From JAVEYA01 sp034003745 (GTDB lineage Bacteria > Bacillota > Peptococcia > DRI-13 > PHAD01), in contig JAVEYA010000032.1 of NCBI GenBank assembly GCA_034003745.1, positions 1-21,817 of the forward strand: 21,817 nt of DNA, written 5' to 3'. The notes beneath the pieces were generated by a model. It saw only the letters and a program-made list of their open reading frames with translations. It made no database searches and had not been told where the DNA came from. Numbering within the stretch: the first letter of the stretch is position 1; every line of letters begins with the position of its first letter. The translations under genes and the position numbers were made by a program. This document shows positions 14,942 through 21,143 of this stretch, piece by piece.

Positions 14942-15463
14942 TTATCCTAATTTTAAATATTGTTCCTGAGAGATATAGAATTGGGTTTCCTTAACCAAAT
15001 TTTTTTCCTCCCGAAAGCCGATCTTTTTGAATATTCTTTCGGATCTTTCGTTTTCTATGTGAATTTTGGCAATCACTCTTTTATTCCGCAAAGTAAAGAA
15101 AGCGTACTCCAAGCCTTGACAGATGGCCTTATGGCCAAAGCCCCGGCCCCAGTTTTTAATATCACCGATTACGACTACAATCTCTGACATATCGCCATTG
15201 ACCACCAGCCTTAGAAATCCTATGGGCTGACCTTCATTGATAACCATAAAAAAACTGCCGTTCCGGTTGAACAAATGCGTAAGGATGGGCATATTCACTC
15301 TATAAATCGATTGTTTAATCGTCTCACTGACTTTCTGTCCTTCATTAAGATAGGCCGTTATTTTATGATTTTCCAGCCACTCGGCAATTTTCCAGGCATC
15401 AGATGCAAAAATCTCCTGTCTTAATTGTATAGTAGATGGCAATGCATAATCCTCCCTTATCAT
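14942..15463 (-). CDS. GNAT-family N-acetyltransferase
   Basis: Acetyl-CoA-dependent acetyltransferase, up to 173 aa; substrate unknown. The acetyl-CoA loop is GRGFGHKA after the strand MSEIVVVIGD. The C-terminal strand-helix, with IHIENERSERIFKKIGF, is typical of RimJ/RimL- and amino-acid-type members. Start choice is open. The ATG at 15463 has AGAGG very close upstream. A TTG at 15442, seven codons in, has a better GGGAGG eight bases before it and would give a product starting MPSTIQLRQE. It is transcribed towards the repair operon. Its promoter has near-consensus hexamers with optimal spacing, and its leader begins with a strong hairpin. No functional link to DNA repair is evident. Confidence 0.85.
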   Translation of the reverse strand: MIREDYALPSTIQLRQEIFASDAWKIAEWLENHKITAYLNEGQKVSETIKQSIYRVNMPILTHLFNRNGSFFMVINEGQPIGFLRLVVNGDMSEIVVVIGDIKNWGRGFGHKAICQGLEYAFFTLRNKRVIAKIHIENERSERIFKKIGFREEKNLVKETQFYISQEQYLKLG

Positions 15464-15510
15464 ACTTCCTCTTCAACATTACATTTAATGGTATTTTATT
15501 AACTAAATAC

Positions 15511-15548
15511 GAGAAGACACCTCGCACCAAAATGCGAAATGCCTTCTC
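15511..15548 (-). promoter_or_regulatory. 5'-terminal leader hairpin of the GNAT mRNA
   Basis: Read on the minus strand, the 16-base arms pair completely if three G-U pairs are allowed, with a 6-base loop. Read as plus-strand RNA, the same three positions are A-C mismatches, so the structure belongs to the leftward transcript. It begins at the predicted transcription start and ends about 48 bases before the ATG. No U-run follows, so it is not a simple terminator. It may stabilise the mRNA or bind a regulator. Confidence 0.6.
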
Positions 15549-15552
15549 CATT

Positions 15553-15581
15553 AATATATCAGTATTGTTAATGGTTGTCAA
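15553..15581 (-). promoter_or_regulatory. Near-consensus SigA promoter of the GNAT gene
   Basis: Minus strand: TTGACA (complement at 15576-15581), a 17-base spacer, then TGA-TATATT (complement of the -10 at 15553-15558). The start point is predicted near 15546. This is among the best promoter matches in the window. Confidence 0.8.
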
Positions 15582-15713
15582 TTATGGTTCGCGTTTACAT
15601 TTAATTGCAGATAGGAGATTTCTTGGATAAAACTCAGGATAGACCGAATAGCCATAAAAATTGAAGGATTAAATTATCGTTTTGCCGAAATACTACCAGC
15701 GAGGTGAAACGCT

Positions 15714-16667
15714 ATGAAGAAAACCATTCTGGTTCTTTTTGAGGTCAATGAGCAGCATAAAAAGCTGCTGGAATCGAGAGCGCCGGGCGCCGACTTTATC
15801 TATGCCGGTTTTAAAACCGTTAAAAAAGAGCAGATTCAAAAAGCGCAGATCATCCTCGGTAATCCGCCCGCTCCTCTGCTGCAGGACGCTCCCAACCTGG
15901 AGTGGCTGCAGCTGCGCAGCGCCGGGGTGGGAGCCTACGCGGAAGAGCACATACTCTCACCGAAAGTTATCTTGACAAATATGTCGGGAGCATATGGATT
16001 GGCTATATCGGAATATATGCTGGGCGTGCTTCTGGAAATGTATAATAACCTGCATTTCTACAGGGATCAGCAGGCCCAAAGCAAGTGGTCTTATTTAGGG
16101 AATGTCAGATCCGTCCATGGTTCTGTCGCCCTGGTGCTGGGCGTCGGGGATATCGGCGGCCAATTTGCCGAAAAGCTTAAATGCCTGGGCGCCTACACCA
16201 TTGGCGTCAGGCGTAAAGACGCGGATAAACCGGCCTATTTGGATGAATTGCATTTTATGGAGCAGCTGGAAGACTTATTGCCCCGGGCCGACATAGTCTC
16301 TCTCAGCCTGCCGGAGACGAAGCTGACGCAGCGGATAATCAACCGCGAGACACTGGCGCTGATGAAAAAGGATGCTGTCCTGATTAATATCGGGCGGGGC
16401 AGCGCGGTGGATACGGAGGCTCTGTGCGACGCCCTGGAGGCGGGGCAGCTCTTGGGAGCGGCTTTGGATGTGATCGACCCCGAGCCGCTGCCTGAAGAAC
16501 ACAGGCTCTGGAAGATAAAAAACGCCGTAATCACGCCCCATGCTTCCGGGCGTTTAGGCGCGCAGATAACCCATGACAATACGGTCAACCTCTGCGTACA
16601 GAATCTGGAGGCGTATATAAACGGTTTGCCGCTGATAAATGTTGTTGACCGTACCGCCGGCTATTGA
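15714..16667 (+). CDS. D-2-hydroxyacid dehydrogenase family protein
   Basis: NAD(P)H-dependent reductase of 2-oxo acids to D-2-hydroxy acids, 317 aa, complete. The Rossmann domain carries GVGDIG (143-148). The catalytic set is Arg228 in NIGRGS, Glu257 in DPEPLP and His276 in ITPHASG, as in the glycerate/glyoxylate reductase group. At the end of the second Rossmann strand there are two Arg (166-167) and no Asp, which usually indicates NADPH preference; this is inference. The substrate (glyoxylate, hydroxypyruvate, phenylpyruvate and others) cannot be chosen. GAGGTG precedes the ATG by seven bases. The divergent GNAT promoter lies upstream; I could not identify a clear promoter for this gene in 15582-15713. 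Confidence 0.9.
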   Translation: MKKTILVLFEVNEQHKKLLESRAPGADFIYAGFKTVKKEQIQKAQIILGNPPAPLLQDAPNLEWLQLRSAGVGAYAEEHILSPKVILTNMSGAYGLAISEYMLGVLLEMYNNLHFYRDQQAQSKWSYLGNVRSVHGSVALVLGVGDIGGQFAEKLKCLGAYTIGVRRKDADKPAYLDELHFMEQLEDLLPRADIVSLSLPETKLTQRIINRETLALMKKDAVLINIGRGSAVDTEALCDALEAGQLLGAALDVIDPEPLPEEHRLWKIKNAVITPHASGRLGAQITHDNTVNLCVQNLEAYINGLPLINVVDRTAGY

Positions 16668-16757
16668 TTTTTTATTTATGGTACAGCGGGAATAAGTTTT
16701 AACCCCGGATCGTAATGCATACCCATAGTATAGGATTATCGATACATGGGGGTATGT

Positions 16758-18044
16758 ATGGCGATATTTAAATTACCCGATGATTTCCTTCTGGGGACGG
16801 TAACCTCCAGCGTGCAGATCGAAGGGGGAGACACCGGCAATACTTGGTACCAATGGGCTAAAGACGGACATATTGTCGATAACAGCAGCCCGTTCACCGC
16901 GTGTGACCACTGGAATAAGGTGGAAGAGGACACCCGGATTCTGAAGAGTCTGCATGTTCAGACACACCGGATGAGCCTGGAATGGAGCAGGCTGGAGCCT
17001 GCTCCGGGTCAGTTTTCCGCTGCGGCGCTGCAGCATTATCGGGAAGAAATACAGCGCTTACTGGATGAGAACATTGAGCCGCTGGTTACCCTGCACCACT
17101 TTTCCGAACCCGTCTGGTTTCAGGAAGCGGGCGGCTGGCAGCGGGAGGGCAACGCGCAATACTTTATTGCGTATGTCAGGTATGTAGTGGAGAACCTGGG
17201 GGATCTGGTGTGTGAATGGGTTACCTTTAACGAACCCAATGTCTATACCCTGTTCGGCTATGAAATAGGTTCTTTCCCTCCGGGTATCCGGAATCTCCGC
17301 ATTTCCCGGCAGGTAAAGGCAGAGCTGATCAAAACCCATGTGCATCTTTATACGCTGATTCATCAAATCAGGCGGGACCGGCAATTCCCAGGCCGGACCA
17401 GGGTCGGCGCGGCCATGCATCTGCGGGTTTTTGACGGTCTGACGTTTTTCGGGAAAATGGTGGCCCGGTTGGCTGACCATATCTTTAATGAATTATGTTT
17501 GGCCGGCATGACCACGGGCAGGCTGAAGTTTCCCCTGCCGGGCTGGCCGTCCTCCCATAAAAAGGGCAGATACGCGGACTTTTTGGGCATCAACTATTAT
17601 ACCCGGAATATCGTCGAGTTTGCTTGGGACCCGCGGCTTTACTTCTACAGGTGGCTGAACGATAAGAGCCTGGATAAGAGTGATCTGGGCTGGGATATCT
17701 ATCCCCAAGGCATCTACCGGGTCTGCAAAAAGTATTACAGCAGGTACAAATTGCCCATCTATATTACCGAAAACGGTATCAGTGACAAACATGACAATCG
17801 TCGGCCGGACTACCTGGTCCGTCATCTGGCCTGGCTGGCCAAAGCCGTCAGCGCAGGGATCAAAGTGGAAAGATACTATCACTGGACCTTAATGGACAAT
17901 TTTGAATGGCTGGAAGGAGAAACGGCCAAGTTCGGCTTATATCACTGCAATTTCCGCACCCAGGAAAGGACGGCCAGGAAGAGCGCGGAATTGTTCAGGG
18001 CAGTCTGTATGACCAAAGAGTTCACCGCAGAAATAGGAGGGTAG
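16758..18044 (+). CDS. Glycoside hydrolase family 1 (beta-glucosidase type)
   Basis: Retaining beta-glycosidase, 428 aa, cytoplasmic (no signal peptide). The general acid/base is Glu159 in TFNEP and the nucleophile is Glu338 in ITENG, both in canonical context. The N-terminal FLLGTVTSSVQIEG corresponds to the family signature, and the C-terminal WTLMDNFEWLEG is conserved. It is somewhat shorter than the usual 440-480 aa, with a compact middle after GMTTGRLKFP. An ATG at 16746 is in frame, but GGGGG at 16748-16752 fits the ATG at 16758. No phosphotransferase or sugar permease gene adjoins, so the substrate supply is unclear. A perfect inverted repeat overlaps the stop codon. Confidence 0.92.
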   Translation: MAIFKLPDDFLLGTVTSSVQIEGGDTGNTWYQWAKDGHIVDNSSPFTACDHWNKVEEDTRILKSLHVQTHRMSLEWSRLEPAPGQFSAAALQHYREEIQRLLDENIEPLVTLHHFSEPVWFQEAGGWQREGNAQYFIAYVRYVVENLGDLVCEWVTFNEPNVYTLFGYEIGSFPPGIRNLRISRQVKAELIKTHVHLYTLIHQIRRDRQFPGRTRVGAAMHLRVFDGLTFFGKMVARLADHIFNELCLAGMTTGRLKFPLPGWPSSHKKGRYADFLGINYYTRNIVEFAWDPRLYFYRWLNDKSLDKSDLGWDIYPQGIYRVCKKYYSRYKLPIYITENGISDKHDNRRPDYLVRHLAWLAKAVSAGIKVERYYHWTLMDNFEWLEGETAKFGLYHCNFRTQERTARKSAELFRAVCMTKEFTAEIGG

Positions 18045-18077
18045 CCCCAGTGCTAAGCCTGGGCTACCCTCCTATTT
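18031..18077. terminator. 17-bp inverted repeat at the GH1/metY convergence
   Basis: Bases 18031-18047 are perfectly complementary to 18061-18077, leaving a 13-base loop. The 5' arm contains the GH1 stop codon (TAG at 18042-18044). AAAT and ATTT form the ends but no long T-run follows, so termination strength is uncertain. Its site between convergent genes suggests a two-way terminator. Confidence 0.65.
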
Positions 18078-18113
18078 CGGAATCTTAAAGCAATTGTATT
18101 TTGCTTCTCTTTT

Positions 18114-19376
18114 TTATATTTTACTGAGGCTTTGTTCAATATCCTCGATGATGTCCTCGACATTTTCCAGGCCCACCGATAAGCGGATCATGCCGGGATT
18201 GATTCCAGCCGCTAAGAGCTGTTCCTCGGTAAGCTGGCGGTGGGTGGCGCTGGCCGGATGAAGTACGCAGGTGCGTATATCTGCAACGTGCACCTCGATG
18301 GAGGCCAGTTTCAGCCCGTCCATAAATTTTACGGCGTTTTCCTTACCGCCTTTGATAACGAAGGTAATGACGCCGCTGGCCCCTTTGAGGTATTTCTGGG
18401 TGAGCAGATAGTATTTATCGCTTTCCAGACCGGGATAGATCACCTTTTCGATTTTGCCGGAGGCTTCCAGATATTTCGCCACCTCCAGGGCGTTTTTACA
18501 ATAGCGCTCCATCCGGATGGCCAGGGTTTCCAGGCCGAGATTCAAGAGAAAGGCCGAATTTGCGGCCGGGTAAACACCGTAATCACGCATCAGCTGCATC
18601 CTTGCTTTGATGATATAAGCAGCCTTGCCATAATTGCCGACATAGGTAATCCCATGATAAGATTCATCCGGTTCGGTAAAGGCCGGGAATTTGCCGTTCG
18701 TCCAGTCAAACTTACCGGAATCTACAATAACCCCTCCCACCTGTACGGCATGTCCATCCATATACTTGGAAGTCGAGTGCACGATGATATCGGCGCCGAA
18801 TTGGAAAGGCTTGCAGAGAATCGGTGTGGCGAAGGTATTGTCAATAATCAGGGGAAGCCCGTGGCTATGGGCAATTCCGGCGAATTTTTCAATATCCAGC
18901 ACCGTCAGCGCCGGATTGGCTATGGTTTCACCGAAAATAAGCCGGGTATTGTCCTTAACAGCGGCATGTATGGCTGCTTCATCGGCATCGGCATCGACAA
19001 ATATGCACTCTATACCGAGATTCTTCAGGGTCACAGCAAAGAGATTTACCGTCCCGCCGTAAATCTGTGAAGTGCTGACAAAGCTGTCCCCGGCCTTGCA
19101 GAGGTTAAGGATCGCCAGGAGCGTCGCCGCCTGCCCCGACGCAGTACACATCGCGCCGACTCCGCCTTCGAGATCGGCTATTTTCTGTTCGACTGCCATA
19201 ACCGTCGGGTTGGCGAAACGCGAATAAATCAGCGCCTTGGTCAGCTCGTCAAAGACATCGCCTACTTCTTGGGTGGAATCAAAGACATAAGTGGTGCTCT
19301 GAACAATGGGAACCATTTTTGGCTCCGTATTTTTCGGTTTATATCCTGCGTGTATGCATTTGGTTTCGTCTCTCAT
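18114..19376 (-). CDS. metY: O-acetylhomoserine sulfhydrylase / aminocarboxypropyltransferase
   Basis: PLP enzyme of methionine synthesis making homocysteine from O-acetylhomoserine and sulfide, 420 aa. The PLP Lys is Lys204 in HSTSKYMDGH. The phosphate-binding segment TASGQAAT is at 78-85, the ring-stacking Tyr lies in SQIYGGT, and the PLP-binding Asp is in LIIDNTFATP. The C-terminal motif FDGL-like KFMDGLKLAS and RLSVGLEN are typical. Length favours MetY over cystathionine gamma-synthase (about 380-390 aa). GGGAGGG lies eight bases before the ATG. A TATAAT (complement at 19411-19416) gives a likely -10. The leader is too short for a SAM riboswitch or T-box, unlike many Firmicute methionine genes. 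It converges on GH1. Confidence 0.92.
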   Translation of the reverse strand: MRDETKCIHAGYKPKNTEPKMVPIVQSTTYVFDSTQEVGDVFDELTKALIYSRFANPTVMAVEQKIADLEGGVGAMCTASGQAATLLAILNLCKAGDSFVSTSQIYGGTVNLFAVTLKNLGIECIFVDADADEAAIHAAVKDNTRLIFGETIANPALTVLDIEKFAGIAHSHGLPLIIDNTFATPILCKPFQFGADIIVHSTSKYMDGHAVQVGGVIVDSGKFDWTNGKFPAFTEPDESYHGITYVGNYGKAAYIIKARMQLMRDYGVYPAANSAFLLNLGLETLAIRMERYCKNALEVAKYLEASGKIEKVIYPGLESDKYYLLTQKYLKGASGVITFVIKGGKENAVKFMDGLKLASIEVHVADIRTCVLHPASATHRQLTEEQLLAAGINPGMIRLSVGLENVEDIIEDIEQSLSKI

Positions 19377-19410
19377 TTTTATGTACCCTCCCGATAAATC
19401 AATTGTCTTT

Positions 19411-19416
19411 ATTATA
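19411..19416 (-). promoter_or_regulatory. Probable -10 of the metY promoter
   Basis: TATAAT on the minus strand lies 35 bases before the metY ATG. The -35 region is poor (TGCGAA or GCGAAA). The terminator of the spore-protein gene lies just upstream. Confidence 0.4.
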
Positions 19417-19451
19417 GTATATTTTCTTATATTTTTCGCAGATAGAAATTT

Positions 19452-19480
19452 AAAAAAGCAGGTTCTTGACCTGCTTTTTT
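19452..19480. terminator. Bidirectional-looking terminator between the SASP gene and metY
   Basis: A perfect 12-bp stem with a 5-base TCTTG loop has six A at one end and six T at the other. It lies just after the SASP stop on the minus strand, which it should terminate. Confidence 0.85.
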
Positions 19481-19499
19481 AATTCCTCCGACTGATTAC

Positions 19500-19658
19500 T
19501 TACCTTGTGGTTTTGGCGCCGCTGACATATTCGAATGTTTTCTTGACCATTTCGCCGCCTACAGAGCCGTTTTGTCTTGAGGATGTATCCGGTCCCAAGT
19601 TTACACGAAGCTCACTGGCAGTGCTTTGTTTGTCAACCGGCAGTTTGTATTTCGCCAT
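19500..19658 (-). CDS. Alpha/beta-type small acid-soluble spore protein (SASP), short
   Basis: DNA-binding spore protein that coats and protects DNA in the forespore, 52 aa. The core NLGPDTSSRQNGSVGGEM matches the conserved second half of alpha/beta SASPs (NLG-D-T-SR-NGSVGGE). A Glu at 16 (SELRVNLG) stands at the position of the germination-protease cleavage site (usually EFGV or EIGV), but the following residues differ. The N-terminal helix is shorter than in the usual 60-75 aa members. Start ATG has AGGAGG eight bases upstream; another ATG between them is out of frame and stops after 10 codons. The opposite-strand ORFs here are shadows. It is proof of a spore-forming host. A SigG promoter is expected upstream but I could not identify one convincingly. 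Confidence 0.88.
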   Translation of the reverse strand: MAKYKLPVDKQSTASELRVNLGPDTSSRQNGSVGGEMVKKTFEYVSGAKTTR

Positions 19659-19744
19659 TATTCATTCCTCCTTTTGTGATGGTAGTTTATGTGCAAAACG
19701 ACAGAATTAAACAAGTAGTTTTTGGAAAACCCAGCAAGACGTCC

Positions 19745-19773
19745 TTGACTATTCAGCGCGTATTCTTTACCAT
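19745..19773 (+). promoter_or_regulatory. Candidate promoter of azlCD
   Basis: TTGACT at 19745-19750 (5 of 6) and TACCAT at 19768-19773 (4 of 6) are separated by 17 bases. It lies 70 bases before the azlC start. Confidence 0.4.
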
Positions 19774-19843
19774 AAAACAAGACTATTCTTAAGATTATGC
19801 TGCATATTCAGGCGGTGTAATTATCAAAGCTTTGAGGTGGAAA

Positions 19844-20557
19844 ATGGGCGCAAATCATCACAACAAAATGAAAGCATTACGGGCAGCTTTTCCTTATACG
19901 CTGCCTATCCTGACAGGGTATCTCTTATTGGGCTCCGCCTATGGCATTTTGATGAGCGCTAAAGGTTTTACTTTGGGCTGGACGGTGCTGATGAGCATAC
20001 TGGTCTACGCCGGAGCGATGCAGTTTGTGGCGGTCACCTTGCTTACGGCTGCGTTTAACCCCTGGGCTGCTTTGTTTATCGCCTTGATGGTCAATGTGCG
20101 CCACTTATTCTATGGTATTTCCTTGCTGGAAAAGTATAAGGATGCCGGCAAATTAAGACCTTTTCTAATCTTCGGCATGACCGATGAGGCTTTTTCCATC
20201 ATCTGTTCCACGGACCCGCCGCCGGATGTGGATCGCAATTACTTCATGTTTTTTATCACTTTGCTGGCCTATCTTTATTGGATCTCCGGGTCCGCCTTGG
20301 GCAGTCTGGTTGGTTCCGCAATCAGCTTCAACGTCAAAGGGCTGGATTTTGTGCTGACGGCGCTGTTTGTGGTTATTTTCATCGGACAATGGAGGGGTCA
20401 GAAGAATCATCTGCCGGCCATCATCGGCGTGGCAGCTACGATCTTTTGCCTGGTTCTATTCGGACAAGCGTATTTTATCATCCCGTCGATGTTGGTCATC
20501 TTAGCCGCCTTGACAATATTCAGAAAAAGCCTGGAGGATAAAAGGGATGCCTCTTAA
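19844..20557 (+). CDS. azlC: AzlC-family branched-chain amino-acid exporter, large subunit
   Basis: Multi-spanning membrane protein of the AzlC family, 237 aa, forming with AzlD an exporter of branched-chain amino acids or analogues. The family features are the early segment LPILTGYLLLGSAYGILM, the AGAMQFVAV segment near residue 60, and MVNVRHLFYGISL near 90. All occur in order with about six hydrophobic helices. The TTG at 19832 overlaps the ribosome site GAGGTGG, so the ATG at 19844 is the start. It overlaps azlD by 11 bases, a usual arrangement. No Lrp/AsnC-type regulator gene (AzlB) is adjacent here. Downstream lies a LivJ-like binding protein for related substrates. Confidence 0.92.
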   Translation: MGANHHNKMKALRAAFPYTLPILTGYLLLGSAYGILMSAKGFTLGWTVLMSILVYAGAMQFVAVTLLTAAFNPWAALFIALMVNVRHLFYGISLLEKYKDAGKLRPFLIFGMTDEAFSIICSTDPPPDVDRNYFMFFITLLAYLYWISGSALGSLVGSAISFNVKGLDFVLTALFVVIFIGQWRGQKNHLPAIIGVAATIFCLVLFGQAYFIIPSMLVILAALTIFRKSLEDKRDAS

Positions 20558-20882
20558 TACAATACAGATTATAATTATTATGTTAACCATAGCCCTCGGT
20601 ACGATTGTGACGAGAGCGCTGCCGTTTATTATCTTTCCCGCCCATAAAAAAACGCCGGCTTATCTGCTCTATCTGGGGAAGGTCCTGCCCAGCGCGTCCA
20701 TTGGCTTTTTGGTTGTTTACTGCCTGCAGGGCGTCAGCGTAACAGCGCCTCCTTATGGTCTGCCCGAAGCGATTGCCGTGCTCTTTACCGTGGCCTTGCA
20801 TTATTGGAAAAACAATACGCTTTTGAGCATCGGAGCAGGCACCGTACTGTTTATGATAATGGTACAATTTGTCTTTGTCTGA
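20547..20882 (+). CDS. azlD: AzlD-family branched-chain amino-acid exporter, small subunit
   Basis: Small membrane partner of AzlC, 111 aa. Four hydrophobic segments are visible, with the family pattern ALGTIVTRALPFIIF near the N-terminus and YLGKVLPSASIGFLVVYCL in the middle. GGAGG at 20533-20537 inside the end of azlC lies nine bases before the ATG, and the genes overlap by 11 bases, so translation is coupled. No convincing terminator follows; the next 260 bases hold a palindromic element (20897-20909) and the promoter of the next gene. Confidence 0.92.
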   Translation: MPLNTIQIIIIMLTIALGTIVTRALPFIIFPAHKKTPAYLLYLGKVLPSASIGFLVVYCLQGVSVTAPPYGLPEAIAVLFTVALHYWKNNTLLSIGAGTVLFMIMVQFVFV

Positions 20883-20896
20883 GAAAATTTTTACGG

Positions 20897-20909
20897 GTAT
20901 ACAGTATAC
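20897..20909. promoter_or_regulatory. Palindrome GTATAC-A-GTATAC, possible operator
   Basis: Two copies of the self-complementary hexamer GTATAC flank a single A, giving a 13-base near-perfect palindrome 15 bases after azlD. The shape fits a dimeric regulator site such as those of the GntR family, which often use GTATAC-like sequences. No regulator gene is in view. Confidence 0.35.
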
Positions 20910-21014
20910 AATCACGGCAATCCTGAAAACCATGTTCTTTGAAAATTATAATAAATCTTGCCGCAGAAGACCTAAAGGGTATTCTTTTGTATCGGCACGG
21001 GGAAAAATAGATGA

Positions 21015-21043
21015 TTGACAAGTTGCTACTTTTTCGTTATATT
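21015..21043 (+). promoter_or_regulatory. Near-consensus SigA promoter of the LivJ-like gene
   Basis: TTGACA at 21015-21020, a 17-base spacer and TATATT at 21038-21043. The start point is predicted near 21050. Confidence 0.8.
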
Positions 21044-21052
21044 TATAACAGC

Positions 21053-21086
21053 AAAGGTGCGTTGGGGGTCATTCTAACGCACCTTT
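21053..21086 (+). promoter_or_regulatory. 5'-terminal leader hairpin of the LivJ-like mRNA
   Basis: AAAGGTGCGTT (21053-21063) pairs perfectly with AACGCACCTTT (21076-21086) around a 12-base loop with a GGGGG run. It starts about three bases after the predicted transcription start and ends 57 bases before the ATG. There is no U-run directly after it. It could stabilise the mRNA, or be a terminator of incoming transcription. Confidence 0.55.
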
Positions 21087-21143
21087 ATGTGTCCGAAGAT
21101 TTTTTAAATTTTGTTAAACGTAAAAAGGGAGGAAGATAAAGAA

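Noticed and set aside
18240..19070. 276-aa ORF antisense to metY
   Set aside because: Composition is that of a reverse reading of the PLP enzyme; no ribosome site or recognisable domain.
19507..19792. Plus-strand ORFs over the SASP gene
   Set aside because: The minus strand encodes a clear SASP with a good ribosome site; the plus frames are shadows.
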